Notes: a model not told the origin generated them from the letters alone. A stretch of 64,000 bases of DNA from Heliocidaris tuberculata (GCA_025618425.1 CM046836.1:14906135-14970134); one strand, 5' to 3'; shown: positions 49,270 through 61,977, numbered from the stretch's first letter. Numbers and translations: made by a program.

Positions 49270-49715
49270 AGAATAATAATAATAATAACAATTAAACATT
49301 TTTGTATAGCGCATAACACAGGCAAAATTTGCATGTCTCTATGCACTTAAGAATAGAAAACAAGTTTATACAAGAAAAGAAAAAGAAAAAATGCACTGGG
49401 TTCATGTTTCTGACTATTCATAAGTGGTGAAAAAATATGTTTTCAAGGTACTAATGAAGGTGTCATAGGTTCCTATAGTTTTGAGTTGTTCTGGAAATTT
49501 GTTCCACAAAAAAGTGACTGCGTATGAGAAAGACCTTTCCCCGTATGACTTTGTCATGGTTTGTGGAACACAAAGCAGAGACTTGGCACTGGAACGTAGC
49601 ATTCTTTCTGGTTTATATGGAGTTAACAATTCAGTAAGATAGGAAGGAGCTAGCTTTTGTAAACATTGATAGGTTAATAAAAGTATAAAAAAGTATAAAA
49701 ACAATGTGAGCAAAG
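49270..49715 (-). mobile_element. CR1/Jockey-like LINE 3' fragment
   Basis: The minus-strand frame 49713-49414 carries the conserved C terminus of CR1/Jockey-type reverse transcriptases: LAPSYLTELLTPYKPER, RSSAKSLL, GERSFSYAVTFLWNKFP, and LKTYFF. The 3' end contains GCGCTATACAAAAATG and an ATT microsatellite tail (49271-49288). 5' truncated. Confidence 0.75.
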
Positions 49716-52700
49716 ATGCATGGCATCTGTATCAGTGGCAAGGGTCAACGCTCCTTATGATTTTTTATTAAGATATCAAAGCATAACAAATTAACATACA
49801 TGTGCATGAGTGCTTGTACAGGAACTTCATGTCTGTCTACTATAATATTAGGTTATGGAGTCTTATAAATGCATGTACGTGCAAGAGATGAAGTTGTATA
49901 ATGATGAAAAGTGAGTCATTTGAAATGATCTATGATTGAGATTTGATCTGCAGATTAGCGAGGGTATCAAGGGTGTTATGCTAAGACCCCTGATATCACC
50001 CCTGTAGTCCCGTATGGATCCTGTATGATGGTTTAAGCTCCAACTGTATCCTCCAGATTGCCAAGCATGGATACATGTATATGTCACAAGAAGAAAACCT
50101 GGGATATGAGAGATTGAGATATACATGTACATTAACTGTTCTCTGTCAGTTTCGGATGAAATTTTTTTTTCAGATTTTGTGATTAACATTACTCTGAACT
50201 TTGCTTAGTAAGTTAGAAAGAAAGATACTGGAATGGATCCGGCAGTTTGATTATTGCTTTCCCAATTCTATTAGGGAAAGATACTCTTCTTTCTCTTTGT
50301 GTGTCTCTCTCTGTTGAAAGAACCAGTATTATATTTAACTAATATGTTGTTATTTTATAATGCTGAACACTTAATGAACTATAATAATGATCTGTGACAG
50401 CATACTTTTCTTATAAAAGCATTAGATATTCAGGGAGGCTTCTTGTACATTTTTGTAGAAGTTTGATCGGTGTTTTCCCATCGTTAAATTTTGGAATTAG
50501 ATGTGGCCACGTAATGGGATTTTCACATAATTTCTTCATAGTACACATTAGACAGTCATCATTATCACGGCTAAATAATCAGTATCTATCACTATCTAAA
50601 ACTGTAATTTTCAATATGTTCTGTAACTTTCTATAGTTACCTATGTTATCAGCAGTCAAAGACTACATGTAGTCGTGTCCATGTAGTACTGTACGTATGT
50701 ACAATACTCTGCAGATGATGTGAATGATACGGTACCTTAGGTATCATCTCTTACGGGGAACATCTGTTTGGATTGAATCCCCCTTGCACACATTGGTTGT
50801 TGCTGCTATGTCAGATAAGCCTCATGTGAACTTTTTGGCCACCAAGAGCTTCTTTCATGTAAGAAGTATGCATTGAATTAGAATACATACATAACTGGCC
50901 TTTTGTAGACTGTTGATTGTCAGATAAGTTATGCCCTTGATTTAGAGATGGCTGGTAACAATTTAAGCATTCATAAATGTAATGTCTTACTGGTATTTCT
51001 TTTCAGACCTCCATATGTAGGGGATTATTGAATGATGTTATCTGAAATTGTAAACATTCATCAAGGCAAGCCTATTCTCTGAACAACTTTGTCTTTGTTC
51101 AAATCTTAATGATTGATATCAAACTGTTCCAGCCCCTCCTGTAATAAGGTATTAGACTATTAGGTGTGTTATAAAGAAATATCTTTATAATTAACACTAT
51201 TGATCAGCAGTATCAAGTATGATCATTTAGAAAACAATTTGATTGCAGTTAAAGTTTGATTTTAAATGTGGAGGTGTGTATTCCACTTATGTAAAGCCCC
51301 ATGCTGGATCTTGGTCTAGATCAGGTCCTGATAAAAAGTTAAACCGCAGTCTATTAAGGTGCTTTGTTTACATTTACTTGAGAATATATACATGTAATAG
51401 ACATGATTTGAATTGCAGTAGGATACAGGTCTGGGTGTTTTGCAAGAAGTGTGAATTGTATTGGGATCGAAATATGCATGTACCTCCTTAAATCTTGACA
51501 AGTACTCAAATTCTTTGTAAGTTGAAATTTATTGGAAAGCAATTTTTTGAATGGTCATATTTAAGTAGAGAAATGTAAAGATGGCTTATTTTTTGCCGAA
51601 GGTGAAGACTGGATGTTAATGAATTGATGTATTGTTTGTTGACAGAAATTGCACATTTTTCTTTCTCTTTTTCATGAGAATTGTAAAAAATGAAAAAAAG
51701 GTAAAAGAACAAACTTTTGAGGAATGCTATCTACATGTAATGGCAATGGTGAAGAGAAAATAATATGTTTTAAAGTGAATAAATACAAATATATGAATCT
51801 GCTACATTTGTACAGAAAGAAACTTGGAAATAAAACGAGATGAAATTTAGGTCTGGAGTGATTTATATGTAGCTTGGATTTTAATGTGAATGTTTCCTCT
51901 ATTGCTGTCTTGATCTTACATGTATATCAGCAATGTGTTTTCACCTTTTTCCTCATTCCCTTTTCTTTTTCCTCCCAATTATTTTTACCACCTTTGGCAA
52001 TCTACTACTATATACGCCATATATTTCACGGACATAATTTTTTTGCGAATAGAACTAGCCAGGCTATTTCCCGAGTGGTTAAATTCATGACTGGGAAATT
52101 CTGAAAACTACAAACAGCAATGATGATGCACTTTCACAAAGTGAAGTGGTGAATTTAGTGATCCTCGACACAGTCCGCATGCATACGGGCATGCTGCGCT
52201 ACTATAGCAGCACTGAGATTGATTGGATACAGTACCAGTACTGGTAGTACAGCCGGCCATCTGTGTTCAGATGCCCAGGCCAGACACACATCTACTGTGC
52301 ATGAAGTTAGGCAATATTTTAGCATGTTGTTAAATTTGCGAAATTCACAAAAATAAAATCTCTGGGAAATGTATGGCGTATGCAGTATTTGGGTGATCTC
52401 CCCTGTATTTTCACTCCATTTCAATCCTCTTTCCTCTTCTTATTCTCTCCCTCTGTCATTTCCTTCTACTCTTTCTCCCCTACAATTTTCTCCTTCCTTC
52501 CTTCTCACTCTCACTCCTATCCTTTTTCCACACTCCCTTCTTGCCCTTCCTTTCCCCCTCTCTATTTCATTGTGTCTTCTTAATCTCACACCATTCCAAA
52601 TTGTTTTTCCTCTAAGCTTTCCAATTGTTTCATTTAATGCTCACAAAGCACACACACACAAAAATCAAGTTCTTAAAAGGTAGAGTTCTGGTAATGCCAA

Positions 52701-52802
52701 CAAATAAAATTTCACAGAATCAAGCCAAACTTATGCTGAAATTTCAAGACAGATAATACATATACATGCCAAACAAAATTTGAAAGAAATAAATTGCTGA
52801 TC

Positions 52803-52976
52803 ACAGTGGAAACTCGTAGCAAACTCCGATATAACAAGGTTCCTAATACAACAAGGTAATTTTGCTGGTCCCAGGTATTCATGTTATTTTGTTTTTTACC
52901 CTTATAAAAAGAGATCCCTGATATAACAATGTAATTTCATGGTCCTAAAGTGCTCATTATAGTGAGTTTCCACTGT
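52803..52976. mobile_element. Short inverted-repeat element, pogo/Tigger-like ends
   Basis: ACAGTGGAAACTC faces GAGTTTCCACTGT. Inside are GATATAACAAGGT and GATATAACAATGT words, resembling the CTCGTTATAAC ends of pogo/Tigger MITEs. 174 bp. Confidence 0.55.
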
Positions 52977-53795
52977 ACTAAGCAACAAAAAAAAAGAAAA
53001 GAAAAGAAGGGAATTGAGCTATTAATGTCATTTCTTTGAATGTAATTTCCAGTGAATTTAGGGGATAGTTGTCCAAACAACCAATCTACAGCATGATAAA
53101 CAAAGCCAGTTTTTCTTGGAAGAGCAGTCCTATTTCCAGAACTCTAAATAAGCTTTAATACCATGATATGGCTTTAAGAAGGCTGTCTGAAAAGGAGTCT
53201 ACAATTTTCTTTTTGACTTATTAGAACAGTGCACAGTAACAAATTATGCATATCAAACTGATAATAATACATGTCATACAAAATGTAGCTAGGAAAAAAA
53301 CAAAGTAGTACATTTTATTATGAAATTTCACAAATCATACAAGGTACAAATATATCATAGTAAGCAATACCTCACACAATGCAATGATTTGTTGTTTGGA
53401 TGAATCATAGTACATGATAGTGCAAAATAATAACACAAAATTGTTTTGATTTTTTTATCTTATTTGCAAAAAATTATGTTTAATATTGTGACACACGGAA
53501 GAGCAAAATCTTTAAATCTATTAACTTTTGAAATGCCAATGCCAATGAAAATAATGCAAATAACATTTGGTGGTACCACAGAAGGTAAGTAATTAGCATC
53601 TGCCAATATTTTGTCCAATTAAAATATAATGCAAAAAGATGGCAGCAAATTTTTTCACGACCCCCATTTTTGTTGGTATTTATCCTCTACTTCTTCTATT
53701 GAAGGTGCTATCTAATATTTTCACATGATCTTGAAAGTGATTTCACGGTTCATTGATATTTCTTAAAATGTAAGAGAAACATCCTTGACAGTTTT

Positions 53796-54230
53796 AAATG
53801 GAAAGTCCACCATGGTATTTAGTTGATTTGAATAAAAGCAGAAAAATGAGAGAAACAGATTAGTAAAAGTTTGAGCAAAGTCTGACAAGAAATAAGAAAG
53901 TTGTGAATTTTTGAAGTTGTAATCAATCAAACATAAATTGGCAACCCCGTGACATATTTTGCGAGCTCCTCTCCCATTTGCTCAGTACAGAAAATTTCAT
54001 GATTTTTAATTTTCTTAGTTTCTGATGAAGGAATAGATCTGTTTCATACAGGTTTTTTGTTGACACATACGAGCAATGATTATATAAAAGGTGCATGTAT
54101 GTTTGAATATTTTCTTTACAGAAAATGGAAATTAATGATTTTTGGGGTACAGGTCAAATGGGAGAGGAGCTCTACAGATACGTCACAGAGTTGCCAATTT
54201 GTGTTTGATTGATTACAATCAAATGATGAA
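53796..54230. mobile_element. Foldback element, AAGTCCACC ends, copy 2
   Basis: AAATGGAAAGTCCACCATGG start, then the same arms as the 24700 element, with GCGAGCTCCTCTCCCATTTG and its complement. The right end is truncated. Between TMEM11 and DHRS7B. Confidence 0.7.
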
Positions 54231-54395
54231 TATTACTGTCTATTCTAAATAAGAATTCCATTAACACTGAGGTTTCTGAGGAATTGGATGAAATTGTAGC
54301 CTTCCGTTTAATCTTGCCATAAATTTTGGTGAATTTAAGATATAAAAATTTTTAAAACGCATTTAACACAAAAATGTCTCTTTCTGTTTCTTCCA

Positions 54396-54598
54396 TCAAT
54401 CTTCCCCTTTCATTCCCTTCCTCGCTCTCCCTGCCATGATCCAAAAGTATAGATTAGGGAACAAAGCTCTGATGTAGATAGCAACACCATGGGTAAAAGG
54501 ACCTAATACCACATCACTCTGTTGCCTAGCAACCGCTTCAACTACCTTGTCTGCCACATACCCTGTTGACATGCCATTGGCTGTGGTGGAATCCATTT
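54396..54598 (-). CDS. DHRS7B: DHRS7B exon 6 and stop
   Basis: 203 coding nt from a TTGCAG acceptor. Encodes [20 protein letters not shown] and the C-terminal hydrophobic helix, ending in a charged tail and TGA. Confidence 0.95.
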
Positions 54599-57500
54599 CT
54601 GCAATGAAAAATTACAAAATATGTTCCATCAGTTCATAAAAAAAACCATTAAAAAAAGAAGATTCACCTAAGGAATATTTAGATGAAAGGCCCTAAAATG
54701 TTATTTGGCTCTTGCGCACCAATGGAAATGAACAAATTGGTACTAAATGAGAAAAGAAGAATAAAGTGCCTGGTAAGTGGCAACATTAATATCAATCCAC
54801 TTGGCACCCTATAATTAGGCATATTCACTCACAAAATTCTCACAGATTTTGTTCAAAACCATCTGACCAACCTTCCATAACATATCGTGTATGATCAAAT
54901 TTTGTTGGTAAATATACATTTGTAAGGATTGTTTCCCTTTGTGACCAACAAAAGTGTGATGAAGATTTTTTTAACCTTATGAATGATAAGCCCCTTCTTG
55001 GGAGTAAAACTACAGATGAAACGACTTGGAACATCCATCAAAATAATTCCAGAGTCATTTCTGGTACTTATTACGCAAGAGCTGCCACAATGACCTCACA
55101 ATGACCATAAGGTAGAAATAGAGTAAATCGAGATGGTGTATTTGAATGTACTTGAATGATTTTTGATGAGGAAGGCCATTTTTTGTTGTATTTACCACTA
55201 TTTCTATGTTGAAATCTGTGAGTCTTGAGAAGACCCAGATTACTCACTTGCATGTAGAGAGCCATCCCCATCCAAGGCACTCAAGGAAATGTTGGTTTTA
55301 ATATAGCTGGGACTAAGCACAGAGACGTGGATGTTGTGCTGTTCTACCTCAGCTCTCAGTGAGTCAAAGAAGGCTTGCATTGCATGCTTAGAAGCAGAAT
55401 CTAGAAACAATTATAATATTAATGATAATAATCACAATAATTAGAAGGATGATGATAATGACAATGATCATAATATTGGTGGAGATAATGATGATGATTG
55501 AGATAATAATGATGGTGGACACAACAAGGAGAGGGAGGAGGAGGAGGAAGAGGAGGATGGTGATGTTTATGATGATGATAGTGATCATAACTATGATTAT
55601 GATGATGATTATGATTATTTGATAATATGATGATGGAAATAAAGAATTAAGATGAAGGAGATGATGACAACAACAATAAACATATATATATATATACATA
55701 GGCTTTAGACCGAGTCACCGAGTGTCAAGTTTAACTGAATGAGTAGAATACCGACCACTGTGCATAACTAGGATTCACTTTTCCATGTGAGAGGGATGAA
55801 TTTAAGTTTGCTGAGCTTTAATGTATATGATCACAACAATGCACAAATACACACAAACATAATAAAACACAAATCAACATAGAATACAATCATAATACTA
55901 AAAATTACATGATCATGAACAAATTATTCAAAGGCTCTCTGATTAGGTCCCTACTTGATTTACAATAATTTCATTCTGGTAAGGAATTATGAACAAGTCA
56001 CCCTGTAATAATTCATATTAACAATGAAAATCTTTTTCTAGTTCCTGCCTTCATGATAATTTAAAATAGCAAGTTGAAGGGGAGGGGGGGGGGGCTTAAT
56101 TCCATACTCACAGGCACTTCTGAATGGAATAGCTATTCTGCCTTGAATACTGCTGACTGCTACTATGTGTCCTCTTCTTCTTGATATCATACTTGGCAAA
56201 AGGGCTACAGAGAGAGAGAGAGAGAGAGAAAGATGAAATGGTAGATCAAACAGGGCCCTCTTGCATAAAAAGTTGCAATTAAACGCAACTAAAAACAATA
56301 AACGCAAGTGCAAAATACGCAATCCTGATTAATTGAAAATCAAGTTGCGTTTAATTTTTTGAGTTGCGTTTAATCACAACGTTTTATGCAAGAGGGCCCA
56401 GGTGTGTTAATCAATAGGGACATAGCATGTTGTCTCATTCTTTGGGTCTCAATACAAATCTAGTTAGAACGGTAAAAAATGCAAGCGTCACTCCACTTTG
56501 GAGAAATCATCAGAATCGAAAGGGAGGCAGATAATTTAAATGATGACATATACACATGTAGCTCTGGATAAACATTAATTCTATGAATTTTCTCGAGATA
56601 TCAATGATAACAAAACTGATTTTCACACGATATCACCGCCCCTGTATACAAAATTCCTGTTGTAATGAAGTAATACATTTGAGTATGCAAAATTCCTGTT
56701 ATAACGAAATACTGCATATCGTCTGTTGAGAGCCAAAAGGGCGTTAACTCTGTGTTAAAGTATATGAGTTAACACCCTTCTGGCTCCAAACAGACGATTT
56801 GAGGGTATGTTTCAACTCTGTGAATATTCCACTGCTAGATATAATTCACATGTGATGAAATAAATAGCCATATAATGAAGTAAACAGCCCAAACTGAGCT
56901 ATCCAGTAGTGAAGCCTACTAAAAATACTTGCCCAAGGAATGAAACTCGTTTGCCCTGCTCCTACTGACAATGATACACTTACCTGTTGTTAGGACGAGT
57001 GAGCCGAAATGGTTGACATTCATGATCTTCTGATGGACGGAGAGAACGGTGTCCACAACGCTTCCTCGACAGCTCATACCTCCATTATTGATGAGGATAT
57101 CTATGTGGCCATGAAGTGCTAGAGCTTCATTTGCTTTGTCTGGTAACTCATCTAGTCTCTCCAGGTCTAAGGGTATCACATGGGGTGCATGTCCTGGTAT
57201 GCCTTGAGCCTAAATTGTCATCAAGAATGAACAAAAAGTGCACTGTAACAATTCTACAATTAAATTCATTCTATAGATGAGCTCCACTATAAGCTACATG
57301 TTGCAATTTATTGGATGTGCCCTCAGCTAAAATCATTCTAAGAATATTATCTGACAGTTCACTTAAAGTGTACCAATCATCTGAAAAAATAATTTGTGTA
57401 CAGCTAGAAAGTATAAAATTAACCTCAAAGAACTTTGTCTGGTATTCTATAGGTCAACAGTTAATGAGTATGAAGGAAATAAAGGATAACATGAAAATGC

Positions 57501-60500
57501 TCACGCAGAACCGAACTCCGAGTTTGGTTCCGCGCGAGGCCTTATCTTGGCGAGTGCGTACGGGTGCGTTGAGTAGTCTACTCACAAGTCGCTTTTATGC
57601 TTATAGAGAGTGTAATTGAAATTGCAATATCTCTTTATAGAATTAATATTTGAAGCCCATATTTTTAATATAGTATAACGACATGAAACCTCTAACATAC
57701 AGAGCAAAATTATTTTGGGTGATTGGTACCCTTTAACCGATTTTGTCAAAAGAATACGTCATGTCTTAAGGGAATGAATCTTCGGCCATTACAGCATTAA
57801 AAACCTCATAATGAAAAACCAAGAGGACAAACTACTTGCAAGTGCCCCTAAAAATTTGTATAACAATACGATGCCCATCTGCATACATACTGACTGTGCA
57901 CAATACAAAAATAACAAAATAGAACAAAAAGAAATGAAAGCCAAGTTCTCTATTTTGTCTTCAATCAACATCTTACATGTACCTCTAAGACATTTCAATG
58001 GTACGATACATGCTCCCGCAACATTTGCTCCACAGTAAATTTCTAGCACTAATCCAATTTCTAAAAATTCAACCCTGGGCCAAACAATATGCATTAACCT
58101 ATCCCCAAACTCTTTTGCAACCGAAGCTTTAACTATAAGGTAGAGATGTCGTAGTCGAGTGGTTTAATCACTTGACCGGGGATGTAAAGGTCGTGGGTTC
58201 GAACCCCGGCACGGCATTTATGTCCTTGCATGGGCAAGGCATTTTATCTACATTGCTCCTCTCCACCCAGGTGTTAATTGGGTACCCGGTAGGATGCGAA
58301 TGTCATTGTGGCTAGAATAGCATGTGTGCGCCTGTAAAGTGGTTGCCAAGCTGAAATGCTCCCAAGTGGAGTGGAGAATGTACATGCACTCTGAGTGCAG
58401 AATTGCAATTGAATCCACTGATTGGGGTAATAATACACTGTAAAGCGCTTGATCAGTATCTTAATTGGAAAGGCGCTATATAAAAAACAGTTATTATCAC
58501 TCATAGTGACTTTACTATATACTTCATGTGTACTCTAGGCAGTCATAAACCTTAAAGTAGAATTTCATTGATTTTGAATATTGATTTAATTTTTATTATT
58601 GCATCTTAGGTGAAGCTTAGATTGAACAAGGTTATCAAAATACAACGCTTGGAAACATTTGAAGTAATGATTATTATCAATCTTTGAACGCTGCTGAGAT
58701 ATGTGACGTCATACCGGGGAGCAATCCTTCCTAAGCAGACGATGCCCCATAACATCTTATACATTTTCAGTGCCTGTTTTGTCATCTCATCTTCACTTAT
58801 TTCTCTTACTTCACTAGCGTCAGTATAAATGCTTATTTGTTGCCTCACTCTAAATTTCCTGCATGGTATTATTTTGATGAAAAACGCAGCGTTAAAAAAA
58901 TAAAGGAATCAATCGCTTGTAAACAAAAAAAGATGCCATTGTATTTTCAGCTGCATGCACCGTGGCATGTCGGCGTTTCAAGAGGGAACGAATACCATCC
59001 ATGCTACAATTCAGCGGGCTTTACAATTCGAAAGTGTGATTTCTTTGATTGATCATTGACCCTTATCATGACTTTTTACAAACAAAAGATTTTAGTTACT
59101 AGAAACGGTTTCACTTCCCTTTTAGAATGATGTGAAATACGGTCATGGTGAAACAAACCAAACTCTTAATAATTTAAAAATAATTGCATTGCAGTTACGT
59201 TCAATTTATATAGGACGTCGTCTGCTTAGGCAGGATTGGCACCTGATGTGACGTCACGAAAACATCGGTATATTTCTGGCGAATCGCTCGGATATCCCAG
59301 ATGCTGAGAAGTGTTTTTATTTGTGTTATTTTTTAATCATCAAACACGCAGTTAACGTAAAACTTATACGATTACCATCTGCAATCTTTCTAGTTTCTAG
59401 AGATACATTATTGAGCATATTTGTGATTTGCTTTGAATATCTACTTTAACACTTTCAAAACACCACTGCACAAAAGTCACCAACATTCACTCAAAATCGG
59501 CATTTAATTTACAAAAACCAACACCAACTTGTCCATGAAATACAATAAATTCAACTCACCGATGTTGGAAAAGATAATTCCAAAAATGAAATCCATAATT
59601 TAATGTCAATTCTGGCGAAACAGGGTATCGTGTGTACATTTCCTGATCGCCGCGAGTGCTGACATTTCCCCCCCAAAAAAACATTCGCCTGTTAAAAATT
59701 CGGCCCCTATCGCACACACGTAAAAGTCCGCATTTTCCGTGTGCACGATGGTAGAGATCGATGCCGAGTTTCTTTGTGGACAAAATTGTATTGGCCGAGT
59801 TTATTCTGAAACACCGGCGGAAAGAAAACAACATGTGATCGTGATAAAAATTGGCGGGGATTTCTTTGGTTTTGGACATGATTTTGACTTTGAATTTTGC
59901 TGGAAATATCAGGAGTTCTTCCTAACGGCCATTTAAGGTAGGAGTAAGGTTAGTCAGGTTAGATAGTTGTGAAAAGTGAAATCTTCTTACCAATTTCAGG
60001 GCCATCAATTCTTTCTTGACCCTTTCAAGTTCAGAAGCTCTCCTTGCGCACAGTATAACTTTGCAGCCAAGACGATAGAAAGCTCTAGCACATGCTACAT
60101 GGCCAGAATAGGATAAAGAACAGTGATGTTGACGTTAAAACAAATATCACAAAGGTGCTGTGATATAATTCTAGTTCAACAAATATCATCATCTAACAAT
60201 ACAAGCAGCGTACCTCCCATTATCCCATAGACATTGAAAGAATTTTTTACATTGCCATTCTATGATTTCATTTTGTGTAAAATGTGTAATAATGCAACTC
60301 ATTCTATTTTAATGGAGGGAGAAGAAGAAAAAGAAAAAAAACAAGAAGGAGGAGGAGGAGAAAGAGAAGAAAGAGAAGAGGAAGAAGAAGAAGAAAAAAA
60401 AAAAGAAAAAGAAAAAAAAAAGAAGGAAAAGAAAAAGAATGAGGAGAAACAGATCAATAAAAGGCCTAACGATAATGATAATGATGATGATGAGCAGAAG

Positions 60501-60908
60501 AAAAAGAGAAAGAAGAGGGAGAAAAGAAGAAGAATCTATAACCCATATAGAGAATATACATGTATTCCCCATATAGAGAATATATTCAAAATTATTGCTG
60601 AAGGAATATAGATAACTTACTCAAAAAGAACTTCACTTTCTTCAGTTAAAAATGAAATTTTTTTAAAAATAGTTATAATCAATATCAAATGTTCAATTAT
60701 TTCTATTTACACCTCATAGATTCTACCAATTCCAGCATCTCTTACCCTCTCCTACTCCGGAACTGGCCCCAGTAATGAGTACCACCTTGTCCTTAAGTCC
60801 CGTCCTCCTCTGCTGTGACCTCAGCTTCTTGTAGAGCCATAGCAACCCAAGACCTCCAAAGATGGCTGCCGTAGCAATGCTCAAGTAATTTATAGATGCT
60901 GATGACAT
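54396..60908 (-). CDS. DHRS7B: Dehydrogenase/reductase SDR family member 7B
   Basis: Six exons join in frame to 942 nt, 313 residues (human about 325): 60908-60746, 60094-59991, 57209-56984, 56204-56112, 55400-55248, 54598-54396. It is a membrane-anchored short-chain dehydrogenase; the mammalian protein (PexRAP) acts in peroxisomal ether-lipid synthesis as an acyl/alkyl-DHAP reductase. Visible features: N-terminal membrane anchor (about 10-26), cofactor motif TGASSGVG (46-53), INNGG (129-133) in place of NNAG, catalytic Ser183 in VSSIQG, and Tyr196 and Lys200 in YSASK. The C terminus [20 protein letters not shown] is strongly DHRS7B-like. Tyr196 is split across the intron between exons 4 and 5. 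It is convergent with TMEM11. Confidence 0.95.
55248..55400 (-). CDS. DHRS7B: DHRS7B exon 5
   Basis: 153 nt, phase 1 to phase 1. Completes the catalytic Tyr, then [20 protein letters not shown] and [20 protein letters not shown]. Confidence 0.95.
55420..55690 (+). repeat. GAT-rich microsatellite in DHRS7B intron 5's neighbourhood
   Basis: GAT/AAT and GAGGAG triplets ending in a short TATATA run, in the intron between DHRS7B exons 4 and 5. Confidence 0.9.
56112..56204 (-). CDS. DHRS7B: DHRS7B exon 4
   Basis: 93 nt, phase 1 to phase 1. Encodes [19 protein letters not shown] and [12 protein letters not shown] with the catalytic serine. The acceptor sits against a CT microsatellite. Confidence 0.93.
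56253..56399. mobile_element. Foldback MITE, GGGCCCTCTTGCATAAAA ends
   Basis: GGGCCCTCTTGCATAAAA faces TTTTATGCAAGAGGGCCC, 18-bp perfect. Arms carry AGTTGC and AAACGCAACT words related to the 16934 hairpin. In DHRS7B intron 3. Confidence 0.75.
56718..56798. repeat. DHRS7B: Hairpin in DHRS7B intron 3
   Basis: ATCGTCTGTTGAGAGCCAAA through GTTAACTC faces GAGTTAACACCCTTCTGGCT through CAGACGAT, arms about 33 nt. A related ATCGTCTGATGAGCGCCAGA is at about 21637. Confidence 0.6.
56984..57209 (-). CDS. DHRS7B: DHRS7B exon 3
   Basis: 226 nt, phase 0 to phase 1. Encodes [20 protein letters not shown], the [15 protein letters not shown] strand-loop and [14 protein letters not shown]. Confidence 0.95.
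58009..58037. repeat. Terminal fragment of the TTAGGG MITE family
   Basis: TGCTCCCGCAACATTTGCTC matches the doubled end of the copy at 19179 (reverse complement) with two differences. Confidence 0.4.
58144..58496 (+). mobile_element. tRNA-derived SINE
   Basis: The head (58146-58216) folds like a tRNA: A-box TAGTCGAGTGG, B-box GGTTCGAACCC, near-complementary acceptor ends. The body contains CACCCAGGTGTTAATTGGGTACC-like sequence and a 3' tail with AAGCGC and GGCGCTATATAAAA. It lies in DHRS7B intron 2. Matches the general form of echinoderm/deuterostome tRNA SINEs. Confidence 0.75.
59991..60094 (-). CDS. DHRS7B: DHRS7B exon 2
   Basis: 104 nt, phase 1 to phase 0. Encodes [18 protein letters not shown], the Rossmann second strand. 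Confidence 0.93.
60315..60535 (+). repeat. Purine-rich GAA/GGA tract
   Basis: Low-complexity AAG/GAG/GAT run in DHRS7B intron 1. Apparent Lys/Glu-rich frame rejected. Confidence 0.9.
60746..60908 (-). CDS. DHRS7B: DHRS7B exon 1 (coding)
   Basis: ATG at 60908, membrane anchor, then the [15 protein letters not shown] nucleotide-binding start. Donor GTAAGA in phase 1. A TTTTTCAG acceptor about 30 nt upstream of the ATG suggests that an untranslated exon precedes it. Confidence 0.92.
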
Positions 60909-61534
60909 CTCTTGTACAGTTGGTAATTCACCTGGCTGAAAAATATAAAGATAAAAACAAAAAGTAGTCTAACTTTAGACTGCGTAAACACATAATCATA
61001 TTGAAAGAGTGAATTTATGTTTGCTGGCTAAATGTGCTAAAATCGCTGTTTGCTTCTTACATATATTCCCCCCCCCCCCCCCTCTTCTTGTGACATTGTG
61101 TGTAATCTAGACCTATAGTATTATTGTAATATTACAAAGAAAATAGATAAAGTAGATCTAAGTAAAGGTGAAACTTCAGTCATTTTTCACTTTTTTACTT
61201 TAGTTTCAGATCATACCATCAGATACATTCACACTTAAAAATCTCACAACCAATGGACTTAGAATAAACATAAAAAGATTTACACTATCTCATCAGCCGA
61301 TTGAAGTCAATTTGTGGGGTAAATTTACATCAACAATGAAATAACATTAGTCATTACACAAAAATACGCGAATGGGACTGAACATGCAAACTCTACAATA
61401 TTTGTCGCCCGATATTAACTATTTCTCTAAAATTCAGATAAGTATTGAAACGTAGATTGGACTAATACACCCAATAATTAACTGGTTACTCTAAAATATC
61501 AAATTAATTCATATTCTCATGTTCTAAAACTCAC

Positions 61535-61620
61535 CTGATTATCTAAATTAGTCTGAATCTAACGAAACTGCAGACGAGATTGACCCAGGATTGACCTCGA
61601 CTCTGAAGTAACGTACATCT
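61535..61620 (-). other. DHRS7B: Putative DHRS7B 5' untranslated exon and promoter-proximal region
   Basis: A good donor (AATCAG|GTGAGT, exon end at 61535) lies about 630 nt upstream of the TTTTTCAG acceptor before the DHRS7B ATG. A CACGCCCACC GC-box-like sequence is at the upstream edge near 61625. The exon's 5' end is a guess. It contains a short upstream reading frame starting near 61622. Confidence 0.4.
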
Positions 61621-61974
61621 TGAGGTGGGCGTGGTCAAATCCAATTTATAGTTTGTATTTTGGGATGGTTTTGGGGTCCTCGATCTCAGTGTGAGATGAT
61701 CGAGATCGTTGCTTTTGGGTGAAGCTTTTACAGTTTTGTAATACTCGGCTGGCGCCTCTATAATTCAGTTATGTTGTGATATGTTATGATATACATGTAG
61801 ATCTTTTAGTGCTTCAATATTTTTTTTTCTCTCTTTGTTCGTCTCATTTTCAGCTATTATCAGAGAGCAGGAAGAGTAATATACTTTCTCCAGCTCTGAC
61901 CCTCTTTCCTCCTCTCATCCTCTTTGAATTTTCTCATTCCTTCAGATTTTCTCCCTGTCCACTTCTCTCCTCCT

Positions 61975-61977
<3 letters not shown>

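Larger units (their letters stand above)
46532..52802. other. TMEM11 3' flank and intergenic region
   Basis: The TMEM11 3' UTR must begin at 46532, but its end is not evident; AATAAA sites are far downstream. Apart from the MITE at 47577, the G-tract element at 48797 and the LINE fragment at 49270, no gene is recognised. Confidence 0.5.

Noticed and set aside
55388..55699. Ile-rich or Met-rich open frames
   Set aside because: GAT/AAT microsatellite in a DHRS7B intron.
58146..58216. Functional tRNA gene
   Set aside because: Good tRNA-like fold but continuous with a SINE body and GCGCTATATAAA tail.
60234..60611. Lys/Glu-rich 125-codon frame
   Set aside because: Purine-rich simple sequence inside DHRS7B intron 1, no start context or splice support.
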